Shown: positions 45,640 to 58,468, counted from the stretch's first letter. The stretch is DNA of 64,000 bases from Isoetes taiwanensis (GCA_021234155.1 JAJEKV010000004.1:8870109-8934108); one strand, 5' to 3'. Notes: a model not told the origin generated them from the letters alone. Translations and numbers: made by a program.

Positions 45640-46374
45640 CATTTTCAGCCGATCAGTTCTGACATATTCGATGCAAGTTACAAGTGTTTGAAGTAGTTTA
45701 GGGCACATTTAATGAAATCTTAATTACTATATGACGTGCCATTCAAACATTAAGATGTGATATATTTTTAAATGTCTTTTCTTTATTTTTTCTTGACAGA
45801 TATCATAAAAATGGCCAAAGGCCAAGGCCAAGGAATCATCCAGATCGAGACCGAGAAGTTAGTGCCAAAGAAAGGGCGAGCTTTTTTCTACTTTATATAT
45901 GTCAGGATAAGATAAAGATATTTTGTATAGTTTCTAGAAATGGCATCTTTTGCAATGCATCCATGTGCAATACTCATTATAGATTGCACCAACTTGCCAC
46001 TCAAGATGTATTGGCTTAATAATTCTAATCATCCTCAAGCCCTACGAGACACATTTATAATATCTCAAAAAAAGCTGCATAGATAAGATAGTCGTATATA
46101 ACAATGATCATATACAGTGGCGGTTCGTATTGTCAAAACATATTGAAATATCAAATTCTTCTTAATGTCAACTCCTTAAAATCTATTATGTGGACTCCCT
46201 TATTAAAATCTTAGCATTCGCTTCCACAACTTCTTAGAGCACAATTTGTGCATGACTTGGCATCATATATACTTGAGGTTTTAGATGTGCGTCTTTAATT
46301 GCTGAGTCATTAGCAATCACAGTAATCTTTTTTGTACAACTTATTTATTCCCAAATGTCTAGTATAGCAAAGTT

Positions 46375-46495
46375 TTCTTCTTGAAAACCCTTCAGGGCAG
46401 GGGTTTTTTTATCCTAGTAATAGTAGTTGTACTAGCTTATTATATAAGTCTGCATTATATAGCCTTTTGATCTTCGTGGACATTAAAAATCTATT
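46375..46495 (+). mobile_element. 3'-end relic related to the GC-rich + strand LINE
   Basis: AAAACCCTTCAGGGCAGGGG, TTTTTTTATCC and CTTCGTGGACATTAAAA match, with gaps, the 3' UTR of the element ending at 38640 (AAAACCCTTCGGGGCGGGGG, CTCCGTGGACGATAAAA). Only the last ~120 bp is present. Confidence 0.55.
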
Positions 46496-46720
46496 CGATT
46501 CTTATGCCATACTACTTAAAATGCACAAGGATAAATATTTAATGACCAGTACATTTACCAATTAAGTGCGTTCACATAAAGAGTTAGATCATCACAACAT
46601 GATTCTAGACCATGACCTACTATTGGATCATATGACACTATGGATTTTGCAATTTTTTTTAGAAGGCCAATAATTTTTTCTAGGGAGTACACCTTCCTCT
46701 TTGTTTTCTAAATCTAAGCA

Positions 46721-46835
46721 TGCTCTTTGAAAAAAAACCATCTTTGATGATCCTTGCTCTTCCTTGCTCTTTCAAAAAAAAAAACCATCTTTGATGATCC
46801 TTGCTCCTTCGAAAAGACCATCTTTGATGATCCTA
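46721..46835. repeat. Three imperfect tandem copies of a ~40-bp unit
   Basis: Units contain ACCATCTTTGATGATCCTTGCTC preceded by an A run of varying length. Confidence 0.7.
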
Positions 46836-47645
46836 GTTCAACAGTAGATATAAGATCCAATATTATTGATTAAAAAACTTCCTAAGTTGACCTTGAGCAA
46901 CTGCAAAACTTTTTTCTAAAATAAGATGATCAACATGATCAATTCAAGAGCCCGAATAAATCATCCAACCATAAAGCTTATAATACCTTTGAGCTTATAA
47001 GTTCTTACTCCTTCCCAAATGCCATTAGGGTGAAGAATTCATAATAGTTCTAATCTATCTACTTGACCCCACTTAAGTCATATACTATGAATAATGAATC
47101 AAGAGAGCACTTTGACTAAATTCATGGGGTTATAAATTATTTCAAAATAGCCACAAGTTTAGAATAAAGCTCTAAGCTTTGATATGCTCATATACATTAC
47201 CCTGCCTTCCTTTTTCTTTTTACATGAGAATGCATCTAAATTTATCTCCTTATCCTTACACATGCCTGCATGATTGATTGTTTTGAAGAGTTCCACCATT
47301 TGGTGCCAATGGGCACATCTGGTCAGCCTTTTCCTTGCTGCACCAAGGGTAACATGTTCTATCCTCTCAAGGACGTGAAACACAAGCTCCTATTAGACAA
47401 GGGTGCATCCTTGGTACCCCACCCGACACACACACAGATAGATGGCCAGCACCCTCCTCGGACCTCCAACAATTACATGTTGACATCGTCTTCGTTATAT
47501 GTTGTAGTCTTCGTTTTGCAGCCCCCCCTCAGACGTGTGGCACTATCTCAGCCCTTGATTTGTTGTGTGGTCTGGATCTGTGCCACGTCTGATGGGGGCC
47601 GTAAAGCGAAGGTGTCCCTAATCTTTCCCAGAATGTACAAGTGCC

Positions 47646-50600
47646 TTAAAGAATCGTTAGCCTCAGAAAATCTTGAGCCAGAAGTACACGCCTATCTTTC
47701 AATTGTGCTGTTGCTGAACTGACAACCGTCTTTAGCATTTCTTTGTCCTGCATAAGGAATAAGGCAAACAGTGCGTAGAACATCATTGTAAGGGTAGGAT
47801 AAATACCCGAAATATAACATTGTAGAAAACTCCTTACCAAGTATCCACTAAAATGGGTAAGGACAAGACAATGAGCATTTATAGCCTTCGCAAAATTAAC
47901 AGCCATATCTAGTCTTGGAAAAAACAAGTGAGTGTAGGTCAGGAAATGTTCATAACCTTCTTTCTATATCACCTTATATAACTGACTAACACTGGCAATT
48001 AACACGGCTATGCTACTTTTAAGTGCATACGGGTATAGTAAGGCCCAAAAGGGCACAAGAAGCATAGAAAATAAAAATAATCAAAAAGTAACTTTCATAT
48101 CAGACAAGAACAAGAAACAAGGGGACAGAAACCAGTGCTGATTCAGATCTAACGGTTTTCTGGCAGAGGCAGTCCATGAATATCTTGCCATGCTGATTAA
48201 AGTGGTCTTCATGCATGCAATATCGTTAAAATCATAGAAGATCTAAGACCAGAAACATAAATTATGCACCTGGGCTTGAGTGATTTTGGTACATGGACTG
48301 TGGTGCACGACTGTCAATTGTAGTAGCTTCATGCACAAGAACATCGGCATTTTTAGCAGCAATAAGTAAAGACCGAGAATCCCCAGTATCTCCTAAAATT
48401 ACTGCATTAGAGCAATAAGAGAAGATGTTACCACTTTGCAATTGGTAGCCTAGAGATTAAATGATATTGATTGTCTTTTGAACGAAACTCATGCCAATCA
48501 AGTGGCAATAACATAAGGATGATGTGACTCTGAGCTTATGTGGGCAAACTCATTTTTCTCTAAGATGGAAGCTATTGATTGTAACCACCTTTCAAGAAAC
48601 TCTAAAAGCTACTATGCATATGTCTTATAGCCAACTCAAATACCTCTTAATCTTTTAAATGTCTCAAGAAAAAAAAGTATGAACACATACCAAATTTTCT
48701 CCGCCTTCGATTGACATTTAAGCTCAGATTTTCCAGCCTCTATAGTTAAACAGAGAACTTTAGAACTAAAATAAACATAAATAATTACGTCCTACAAACA
48801 AAGCATGTTAGGCTTTAAAAAGTTTCAACCATACCCAAATCGCAGGAGGCATATTTCTTTTCATTGTTTAGTCCATTAACAAGAATGTGATCAGCATATG
48901 AGGAAAAGTTAAATTTCATTTTATCAAGGTGTATGATGCTACAGTGAAATGGCACCACATTGCAACTGTGGCATCCGAATTTAACCTATTACATAAAATA
49001 TACATACTTTAAAAGACTATGTCTAACAGCTAAACTCCAATAATTATCAATGTCAATGTGAAGAAAAATCCAAAAGCATACTAACCTTTTTAAAAATGAT
49101 AGAGCGTCAACCACACATCTGTACAAAATCCTTGATACTGACCTTTGGGAGTATCTCTTCCAAAACGTAACCCCAACAAGGTACATTATGCCTTAAAAGG
49201 CCAGCTGTCACTGAATAGCAATCATTCTCCAACCTAGTTTATTTTTATGAACAAAATATAAGTCAAATGCGGCAAGAACTAATGCCAGAAATACAAATGT
49301 GATGCGTCCCTCATTATATTTGACAATGCTTCCTAACTTAATACAAAGAAGGTAATATCATTCATCAAACTAAATACTACGGAGTGCATTAGCCTTTCCC
49401 AAAGGATTACCACATGCCTACCCTAACTATTTCAGATGGAATTGCACAAAAAGGGCAGTAGATTGATTTCTTTAGGTGCAACTTCCAACAGAAATTGTAC
49501 TTAGCAAGTACCCATAAGGCTGCTACTCTAGATCTGGAATAGACCATATAATTAAAGAAATCCTGCTTAGAATATGAAGTTTGTGTTTTGCATTTTCTAA
49601 TTAGGCAGCCAGTTACATGGGCATATCCATAATGACCAGGATCCCATTTTGGAGACGGCCTTTCAGTGGAGCAGTTTCTGCTGAGTGCTATATCCAGCCA
49701 GTGCATGCTTCGTTTTTGACAAGGATCCAGGGCCAATGTAGGCTTACATCTCACCGCAGTACTTGGCTTGTACAAGCATGAACTCCAGGGTTTGATGCCC
49801 AACCAATCTATCCTTCCTACTGGTCAATGGCCCCAGTGGGGGCACAAGTGCATTTGGATAGATAAGGATGATAAGGACTGGGGGGTGCAAGCAAGGGGAA
49901 GTGTTGGAATATATAAAATGGCCAACAGCATGATAGTAAGGACCTAGATACAAAAAGGGTATCAATAACCTAGTGGTGGAGCACTTGGCTTGCACACTGG
50001 AAGTCTTGGGTTCAATAGCCAGCTGGGAAATCCTTAAGCTAAAAGCAAAACTCTTGCTGCTGCAAACACTGTTGCTGATAAAATTTGTAGACCTCTTGCA
50101 AGAATTCGGATTTGCAACACAATGCGTATATATCCTTGTAAAGAGCACAGTTTGCAGTGCAGGTGCCTCGTCTGGCATGAAGAGAAATATTCTGTAATAA
50201 TTCAAATAAATTCAATTTTCCTGGATTGAATCTTGTGTGTAATCAGAAATTCGTTTTCTTTCCAGCTACTGCTGCAGAAATGGATCTCTTAAGTTGACTT
50301 CAAGCCAAAAACATGCCTTCATGAAACTGAAAAAGCTTGGCTTCATCATGGAAGGCGGGCCAAAACCTTCTCATTTACCTTAATAAAGCAAGCGAGAGAA
50401 CTTGTACAATGCAAACACAATTTGATGCCAAAGCTGGAGATTTTAGGAACAAAAATCGTACACGTGCCAAACTCCATCCCCAGAGCAAGCAATATCTTCC
50501 CCAGGCAACTCATCTTCATGCAGGAACTGTGCTGAGGAACGAGAAGCTGCCCTAGTAAGAGTCCTTTCCTATAAGCACAAAGTTTACAACTTAAAAATAA

Positions 50601-51897
50601 TCAAAACCACGACTTTTGTTAGATCAATGCAACTTCTCATGAGACTACCTCCTTGAGAATAAGCTCGTTAACCACATATTTAGATGCCACTTTACCAGAG
50701 CATGTTCTCAAAGTTAACCTTAGCCACTCTCTCAGTCCCTGTGGTCCAAAAATTTCTACCGGTTTCTTTGAAAAGATTGTAAGTTCTCCTAAAGCACAAA
50801 GGAAGCCTGTAAAAATATTTCAAACAAACACTGATAAGGGAAAGATGCTTAATACTTGAACAGTAACCTATTTTCGTATACAGTCAATTCTTAACACATC
50901 ACAAGGATGTACTTTTGAAACTTATTAGATAAAATATCCTTCTCAAAGAGATCAAATAAGCGTTTTCTAAGAACTACTTTTCTGATCTAAGAAATTTAAA
51001 AATGATAAACAACTAGGTTTAAATCCTACAGTACAAAGCAAGGATTATATGTACAAGCACCCAAAAATGAGATATAATAAACCTGGAAGTCCGCTGACCT
51101 GTCATTAAATAACAAAAAAGCAAAGTTAAGGGCATTGTTTCAATGATAAACCTCGAATTTCTGCAGCTACTTTCTACTTGCAAACAGAAATCATGGCTCT
51201 GGATATTACATGATCTGCATGCATATGACTGATAAAAATATTCTCAACACCACATGTGCGAAGATAGGTTTTTTGAAGCTGGCGATATGCACCCTCCCCA
51301 CAATCGAACACGCTCAACACGTTGCCTGCAGATCCAAAAACTCAATAATAAACCAAGTAAACGAAGATGATAATCATTGTTGTCATCATTATCATTATCA
51401 GTATCTTGGGAGATAAGCAGAAGATGGCGTTGCATTGATAAAGCTCTTATAAGCATTGTATATACAAGTTATAAGGATACCAAGCTTCAAAGCCACGCAT
51501 GATGTATTTCTGCTTGCAGTAGCAAGAGCAGCTGATGTGCCGAGAAAAATTATCTCTGCTCTCTCTTCATCTGAGAAAAGTGTATCTTTCATCAAAAACT
51601 ACCACGAAAGCTAAAGCAACGAAAAGGAGTACAAGAAGTAAAGCAAAGCGAGAATTTGTCTCAAGGGAATAAAAATAATGAACAACTACATCAATTTCCC
51701 GATTGCTCTGGGATGGTCATAATGCTAGTTGCTAAAGATCAAGATATACAACAATTATGACTCTACAGCTTACCAGCGCCACATTTTTCGTTGTCGATAA
51801 CTTCTTGGGGCCAGCTTTGCTTGCGTGCTTTGCAAAACTGTTTATGCTTGACAAGTCCGCTGAGCATTGCTGCCGTTCTTTTGCCATGAATCATCAT
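47646..51897 (-). CDS. TRZ: tRNase Z, short (ELAC1/RBN-like) form, 12 exons
   Basis: The enzyme removes the 3' trailer of pre-tRNA. My exon model on the minus strand, 5' to 3': 51897-51774, 51570-51481, 51325-51210, 51098-51083, 50788-50649, 50526-50462, 49233-49143, 48985-48881, 48739-48691, 48401-48270, 47908-47838, 47747-47646. All introns are GT-AG, phases agree, and the total is 1101 nt (366 residues), the usual short-form length. Motifs: IIFLGTSAALATASRNTS, FDCGEGAYRQL, metal-binding HMHADH (Ala for the usual Gly), VEIFGPQGLREWL, RHNVPCWGYVLEE, VILGDTGDSRS, VLVHEATT, NHSSPDMA, LVLTHFS, LLAQDFLRL. The first exon is basic and Arg/Lys-rich, possibly an organelle transit peptide. Exon 8 and the donor of exon 6 are least certain. 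No stop or frameshift was found, so this is probably a functional host gene. Confidence 0.85.
49957..50215 (+). mobile_element. tRNA-Ala-like SINE in a tRNase Z intron
   Basis: The head (49957-50030) aligns with tRNA-Ala. It has an A box (TAACCTAGTGGTGGAGC), an anticodon-arm region with TTGCACAC (TGC anticodon) and a B-box region GGGTTCAATAGCC. About 180 bp of body follow. It lies antisense to the gene, between exons 6 and 7. The 3' limit is approximate. Confidence 0.6.
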
Positions 51898-53423
51898 CCA
51901 GGCTAGTACAACTTAAAGCTGATGCGATTTGAGGGTGCTAGGGTTTAAGGTTATATGTGGGTTCAAAATACCTGGATAAACCCTTTGTTTATCTGGTCCA
52001 TTGCTGGTCGAAATTTTTGGATTCTGGAAAAAATCCTTTTGAGAAAAACGTAGTTTAATGTAAAATCCGGTTCAAACGTAGTTTATGGGATTTGTTATTA
52101 ACGTCCAATATGAACCATTGATTTTCAGCATATCCTCAGCATCGTACTAAATCAATGGCTCACATCTTTTTCCCCAAAATTTACTTCGCCACTTTCTAAG
52201 GTCGATTTGCAACATGCACATATTTCATTCCACCATTGCCTAAATTCGGCCACATAAAAACCCAATGGTAGCCGCCGCAATGAACAGCCGCTTATGATTC
52301 CTGAACAGCATGTTGCCGGACTACTGTTGCATGGTCTGCAGATGGCCTGACATGGTCGCAAGATGGCGGCAAAGGAAATAGAAGCCGGAAACCATGCAGC
52401 ATCAGATCTACCGGAATAAAACTTACAGCTCCACCCTGCATGCAAACAACCAAGCAATCCACCACAGCGGCCTCTTCACCTCCAGAAACGAACCAGCGCA
52501 ACTCCAGAAGAAAAACCAGCGCAATGCCAGCTCACCTGCTGTTATGGTTGAGGACGACCAGACCCAACAAGTTTTGGCAAATCTGTAAACCACAAGGCCC
52601 CTGCTTCAAGGTTTGCGACTCAGGGCTCCGCTGTCGCAATCAACCAGTCCCCTATTTTGGGGCCTGCAAATAAGGCCCATCGGCCTTACAAATCATAGCA
52701 GGAAGACTATTAGCTATGTTCGAAGACACATCAAGAAATCTGATGCTGGATCAGATGTGAAGGCACCGGATAGCTAAGGTGCTTGCAAATAACTGAGCCC
52801 ATGATCATCTGGGAGCGGAAGATTCAAGCATAACATGATTTTTCAATGTGCCCATTAAGATAATCTTCACGATGCTTAAATGATAGAAAGAACAAGAGAA
52901 TCGATGTATTTCCTATTCAAAACTGAAGCATCAATATGGATAGCGTAACACAAGAACCATAGCTCCACCAGAGCTCCAAGACAGAAGCACAGGGGCTTAT
53001 GGCTGAAAACCTTGATCTGCTGCCTCAACGAAAATCCCTCACCTGCTCACCTGCCGAACCAAGAAAGCAGCGTGCACTCTTATCTCTATGCCCTAAAAAA
53101 CATTCTAAAAACGTATACAAAGAAAACATCACCACTAAATGCAAATAAGCTGCTCAAATCCCTCCAAATATACGATTTCTAATACGATACGGGCTAAAAT
53201 CTTAGCACAAACCATTGCCACAAGCACCACCACAAATACCAAACTAAAAACGTGGAAGTTTATCCGGTACGTATTTTATATGGGCAAAAAATTATCTGCT
53301 GAAGGCTGCGGAGTTTTTTGAACCTTGCAGTGAGCCCTTTGATGTTTTGGTCTATGGTTTTTGGGTTGTCCGTACGAGGCAATTTTTGTACTAGGTAATT
53401 TGAAGGAGGAGAGGCTTTACATG
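51898..53423. other. Upstream flank of tRNase Z
   Basis: The 5' leader of the gene likely lies in 51898-52000 (TAGGGTTTAAGG context). Beyond that no convincing ORF. A weak LINE-RT-like phrase (IRAKILAQTIAT) occurs on the + strand near 53190-53225. Confidence 0.4.
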
Positions 53424-53522
53424 TTGTAAAGGCCTTGGCGGCTCTGCTAAATGAGAAGGCGCAAGAGCGGCAAAGCCGCGAGTGTGCCGCCGAGTTTAGC
53501 GGCGCTGCCAAGGCCTTTACAA
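53424..53522. repeat. ~99-bp inverted repeat (foldback)
   Basis: Arms TTGTAAAGGCCTTGGC at both ends in opposite orientation. The match continues imperfectly (GCTAAA, GCGGC) towards a GC-rich centre, so the whole segment can fold on itself. Both strands happen to be open and encode similar VKALAA.LN / AAKAFT phrases because of the palindrome. Confidence 0.75.
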
Positions 53523-54659
53523 TCCTAAAGCTCGAGTTCTTCAAATTAGCAAGCGTAATGACAAGATGGTTTATATTACGAACCAGATGATGCCAAAATC
53601 CTTCAGATTTGCAAGCATCTTTGATGGTGTGATGCTATTGAAACACTGAATCGCTGGAATTGAATCAAAAGCTCTGGAAAATGAATACTAAAAAGAACAG
53701 ACTCAAAAGCCACAGGGCAGCGATAGCAAGAAAAAACAAATGGCATCTCCTTGGAAATGCGAGCTTTAAGACATCCAAAAAGAGCTAAAAATGTAGGGGA
53801 AAATTCCTTATCCAGCATCTAATGCCGGATTTAACCCTGTAAGGGCCCGTTTGGATAGCAAATCTTCTAATATGGGCAGTTGAAGCAATTTGAAGGGGCA
53901 GCAGAATCGTTAAGGAAAGTAAGACTATGTTAGCAGCTGGAATCCTCAAGAAAAAAATAAGGTTTTCAGGTTTCGACATGGCATTTTAAAATCCAACATC
54001 CACGACACCTTAGGCACAGGTATGGCAGCTCTAGTGATTCCAAGAGATTTCATTCTCATAGGCTCTTCTTGGCAAAAGAGCTCTCTGTGTTAGTTTTATA
54101 CTCTTTTTAATAATGGATTTATTCAAAATTTTCCATACTGGATTGGATTTGTTATTACTTGGATTTGTTAGTACATGCTTGTTTAGATGGAACCATTTTT
54201 TAGCAACCTCCCCTAAGTTATATTGTAAAAGAATTCCCATGTTCTTGGAATTTTGTGAATAGGACAGGCTGTTATATTTTGCTACGGTGTTTTATTTAAT
54301 CCCAAATGAATAGTTTTGTATGATTTTATTCCAATGGTTTGTGTGTTTTCCTTTTGCAGCTTGGTTTTGTATTTCCTTGTCGTTAATGATTTTAATTTAT
54401 AGATGCAAATTGATTCCAACTATTAAAAGTCATTAAAATTCTTTCAAAGAATGAAAGGAATAAAAAATAAAGATTACTTGATTTAATAAAGAACTTTATA
54501 GAAGAGCTCTTATAGATATTTTATAGAAAGCTGGAGAGGTTTCTATAGAATATTTATAAAAGAAATAGTAATTAATTTACGCAACCAATGAGGTGGATAG
54601 CTTTCTTGGATCGAGATGCACAGAGCGTGAATCTTAGTCTTCGTGCAAACGGTTTTTTT
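53523..54659. other. Non-coding stretch
   Basis: AT-rich, no supportable feature. Confidence 0.45.
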
Positions 54660-54930
54660 TTTTCCCTAAACGAAAACCTTCCCCGTTTTCCGTGGAAACC
54701 TCTCCTGTTTTCTTAATTGGAAACCTCTCCAAGTCATGCCTAGAAAATTGGGAAGATTTCCAGGGAAAGCTAGGGGAGGTTTCCAGGGAAAGCTAAAGGA
54801 GGTTTCTATGGAAACCTCCCTCATTTTCTAAAATGAAAACCTCCCAAGTCGTACATGGAAAGTTGGGGAAGTTTCCAGGAAGACTGGGGAGGTTTCCGTA
54901 GAAAGGTGGGGAGGTTTCCATGGAAATCAA
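54660..54930. repeat. Cluster of GGAGGTTTCC / GGAAACCTCC motifs
   Basis: About a dozen copies of GGGGAGGTTTCCA or its complement, in both orientations and at irregular spacing, so segments can pair with each other. Confidence 0.7.
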
Positions 54931-55141
54931 TTTCAGGACTTCTTTTTTCATGTGATTTCAGGGTTTCTTTTTTCAAGTGATTTCAGGGTCTAAGTTTCTG
55001 GCAACGATCTGGTGGTGCCGCCAGAGTTTTTCTTGAGGAGCAAAATTTGGGGTCTCCCTGCTCCTGTGAAGACATCTCTGTTCTAGGCACGAATCTATTA
55101 CAAAATGCATCTCTGTTTCAAATATATAAGCTGTGTAAAGG

Positions 55142-55225
55142 ATGCTCTGCTTCGGAGGCCATAACCGGTAGCTCTGATTTGAAAGCCATAGCTGAAAGCT
55201 CTGCTTTGTATGCCATAGCCAGAAG
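55142..55225 (+). repeat. 27-bp tandem repeat, three copies
   Basis: Units of the form GCTCTGCTTTG.A.GCCATAGCC.. at a 27-bp period. In one + frame they encode a 9-residue repeat (SSALYAIAR-type) within a short ORF (55047-55262) of doubtful reality. Confidence 0.6.
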
Positions 55226-56721
55226 TCCTGCAAGCTCTGTTCTTGCACAACAGCAACACTAACCTAGCGAAAGCATTCCTCCATTTTTTTCAGTTGAAAA
55301 TGTGCATTTCATTTCCTACTTCAGCTATGGCTGATCTTCCATAAAAAATCAAGAAACTACATAAATCAAGACAAGAAATAACAGATTAAAGTGGCTTTTG
55401 AGCTTTCTGACAAAAAAAAACAGAAAAACTTCCTTCTTTGGATTCGATCGAAGTTCAAGAAGTTAGGAAATTTTAGGGGCTAGCGCAGCTAGGGCAAGTT
55501 TCTCCCAGAAACTCCCTGCTCCCGGAATTAAGGCATCCATAGTGTGATACGAAGCAGACGAACAATTCCGACATGGCATCTTGTCTATTTTGATTTCTTC
55601 TTCTTTCGGTAGTGTGATTCCACCGGTAAAGATTTTCTTTTGGCAGATAAGGGAAGGTGGTATACAATCTATATTTTTCGGCGGTGACAGAGGCAGGGGC
55701 AAGGGCAGCAGCAGGGCGGAATCGGCACCGCATGCAACCTTCTCAAGGATTGTGTTTTTGCAATCGGTCACAGCGGTTGGTGAAGAAATTGGTGCCTGGA
55801 GCTTTGGTTATGTTGATCGGAAAAGGATGGCAGCTTGTGGGTTCCCAATTGCACAACGGTGATGGCTCTTCTGTGCATGAAGCTGCCATTTAACAATAGA
55901 ATCAAATTAACAGATGAATCAGAAATTCGCAAAGGAATTGGATTAGAGCAATAAAATTGGAATAGAATTCAGCAACAGAGTTGCTTCAGAATTCAACGCA
56001 CAGTTCGATTCATCAACAGAATTCACTTCCACTAAGCGGATACATTTGAAGCTTGTTTACCTTGATTTGTTCTTGCTGATACATTGTCCACTATTGAACA
56101 AGACACAGTGCAAGTACACTAGCATTGAATTCCCTTGTTTTCTCCCTGTTTCAGAATCAAATCAATCTCATAAAATTAAGTGGGAGGGAGGGGAGAAAGA
56201 AAAACTTCTTTGCCACAATAAAAATCCTTATTTCTTGAAGATCATGGAAATTGCAATAGGTGAAATCGCCAAAAGAATATGGTCTCACGTTGATCGAAGA
56301 ACCATTTTGTTCAAAATTCATACATATAGAGATTGATCAGTGTTTAAACAAGATGTTGAAATGCAAGAAATAAAAATCAAAACCTAATTTATATGCCTCC
56401 ATTTACTGTCAGAAGAAAACAGAACTTTATAAGCATGGAATCAGGCTTCTTTAGCTCCCGGAAGGCCAGATGATGTAGCTATATCTCCTCCGACAGAGAT
56501 ACAACCATGACGTTTGCAGTGGATTAAAAAAAAAAAAATACAAAAAATAGACTATGAAAGAGATAAACGCATTAGGGCCCATTAGTGGGAGCATTAGTGC
56601 CCCTTTTCTTTGTTTTGATGTTGTTTCTCAAATCAGTCTTGCTTTCTGCAAACACAAATCTAAACTTATCAAGCAACTAAACTAGGCACAAGGAAAAGAT
56701 TGAGCTAATTAACCTACTTTA
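55226..56721. other. Non-coding stretch
   Basis: Short overlapping ORFs on both strands without motifs. An A-run occurs near 56526. Nothing supportable. Confidence 0.4.
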
Positions 56722-57262
56722 TCAAGGAATGTTGAACTTTTCTATCACACGTGCTGGTCCCAATATCTTTTCAAATGCAAAGTGTTTATAGGATTTGGCA
56801 ATGGCATACCTGTAGTGATCTCTTTCAGCCAGGATGAGTATTGAACCTGTTGATTCCAAAAACCTCATAAGGTCCCTCCCAAAGGTTTTCAAACTTTCCA
56901 GCTGCATCATCTCTTGATTTATTCCATTTGAGTACAAGCTCTCCCTCTTTGAAAGCACCTTGAATGCAGCCAAATCCTTGGCTTTTTTTAGCAAGTTGGC
57001 ATTCTCAACTTCTACTCTATATTCATCTAAGTGTAACAAGCCATCCAACCTTTCTTGCAAAGCATGTTCAAATGGTAAGCGTAGTTTATGAGCTAACCTT
57101 AAAAATGGCAGCTCGAGTTCAATTGGTACAACTTCAATGCCATAGATTAAGTTGAATGGAGTATGATTTGTGGTTGCCTTGATAGTAATAATATAAGGCT
57201 AAAGTGCATCCACTATCTTAAGATGCCAATTCCTTTTATCTACTTCAACTGTCTTCGGCATC
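56722..57262 (-). pseudogene. Ty3/gypsy integrase C-terminal remnant
   Basis: In broken frames the minus strand encodes DKRNWHLKIVDAL, TTNHTPFNLIYGIEVVPIELELP, ERLDGLLHLDEYR and EGELVLKWNKSR, ending in a GPY-like LWEGPY. This is the end of a gypsy integrase of a different type from the chromovirus. It is joined at about 57260 to a copia gag fragment, so one element interrupted the other. Confidence 0.75.
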
Positions 57263-58468
57263 CGGGACATGTAAGGTTTCTGGAAGTACCGTATTTTCAC
57301 CATCCAATAGCGTGAAATGATATTGACCACTTCTTTGCACTTCAATTTCACTATGATCTCCCAATTGCACCAGACTTTTGTCATTTTGATAACTTGAGAA
57401 TAGATCCCTATCCTTCAACATTACTGATGTGCATGCAGAATCCACTGTAAGAACCTTCTTTCTAGCAGCAGTACATGCACTTGTTTCCACAACAGAAGCC
57501 TCCCCTTTAATTCTGAGACTCTGGTCTGATTGGATCACAAGAGAAGCCTCTCCTTTGACGACTTATGCCTCAACTAGGTGTGCTTTCTCTGATTTGTTAT
57601 TTTCCTCTGGACAATCGACTGCATAATGGCCATATTCAAAGCAGTTCCTGCATTGCCCATTCTTAGCATAAACTTTTTTAGGACGTGCTTCTTTTGATCC
57701 ATCCACCTTCCCATCCGATTGCTTTTTATAATGAGGCTTCTTATCTTGCCTCCCTCGTGCAAGCATGACTTGTGATAGCTTGGAATCCTCCACTTTGTCT
57801 TTCAAGCACACCTCTTTCTACAAAAGCTTAGAGACGGCGTCATCCCATGAAAGACTACTTTGAGCTGTCAAAAAATCAACAAAGTTTTCCCATGAATTCG
57901 GAAGAGAAGCATATAACTGGAGCTTTTGTTGCCCCTCTGGAACTGTATACTTGGAATCTGCTGCTGCCAACATATCAAATATCTCCTTCATTTGATTTAT
58001 GTGTGTATTCAGATCAGCTCCTTCCACATACTTGCAATTCCTAATCTATGTATACAAATGCATAACTTCACCTTCTGTTTTGGTGCCATACTTATCTTCA
58101 AGCCAAATCCAAAGAGAATAGCTGCCCTGATCCACATCTACTTGCATGACTATGGCTCTGGAGAGACACATACATATGCAAGCCATTGCTCTATTATCAC
58201 GGCGTTGCCAATCCTTTTGAAGCTTGATTTGAGCAGCTGTCCCAGCATTCTCTGGTTTAGTTTCAGACCCATCCACTATATCCCAGACATCCTCTGCCAT
58301 TAGATACAACTTCATGGATTTCTTCCAGCCTTGAAACCCTTTGCCATCAAACGTAGGTGGCTTCAGAATTGCTGATACAGATCTGGTCTCCATGACCTTC
58401 TCCTGCTCAGATAAGTATTCTTCCAAAATTATTCGTCCAAGTTTCTCTATTGTCGAACTTCCCTTCAC
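57245..58468 (-). pseudogene. Ty1/copia Gag and protease start, downstream unit
   Basis: Starts near 58468 after the LTR and primer binding site. Gag motifs are LKPPTFDGKGFQGWKKSMKLY and EGQQKLQLYASLPNSWENF. The CCHC knuckle CRNCFEYGHYAVDCP lies near 57615-57660, and the protease start is LTVDSACTS (Ala where Gly is usual). In-frame stops occur near 58046, 57818 and 57563. The unit ends at 57260 against the gypsy remnant. Confidence 0.85.

Larger units (their letters stand above)
45640..47645. other. Region downstream of the tRNase Z gene
   Basis: No gene recognised. It contains a LINE 3'-end relic and a small tandem repeat, both listed separately. ORFs here are short and without motifs. Confidence 0.45.

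Noticed and set aside
47270-47722. 150-codon + strand ORF overlapping the last tRNase Z exon
   Set aside because: Antisense to a well supported exon and without recognisable motifs.
53139-53321. Possible LINE RT fragment (NTIRAKILAQTIAT)
   Set aside because: Only about a dozen residues resemble RT; too short to annotate.
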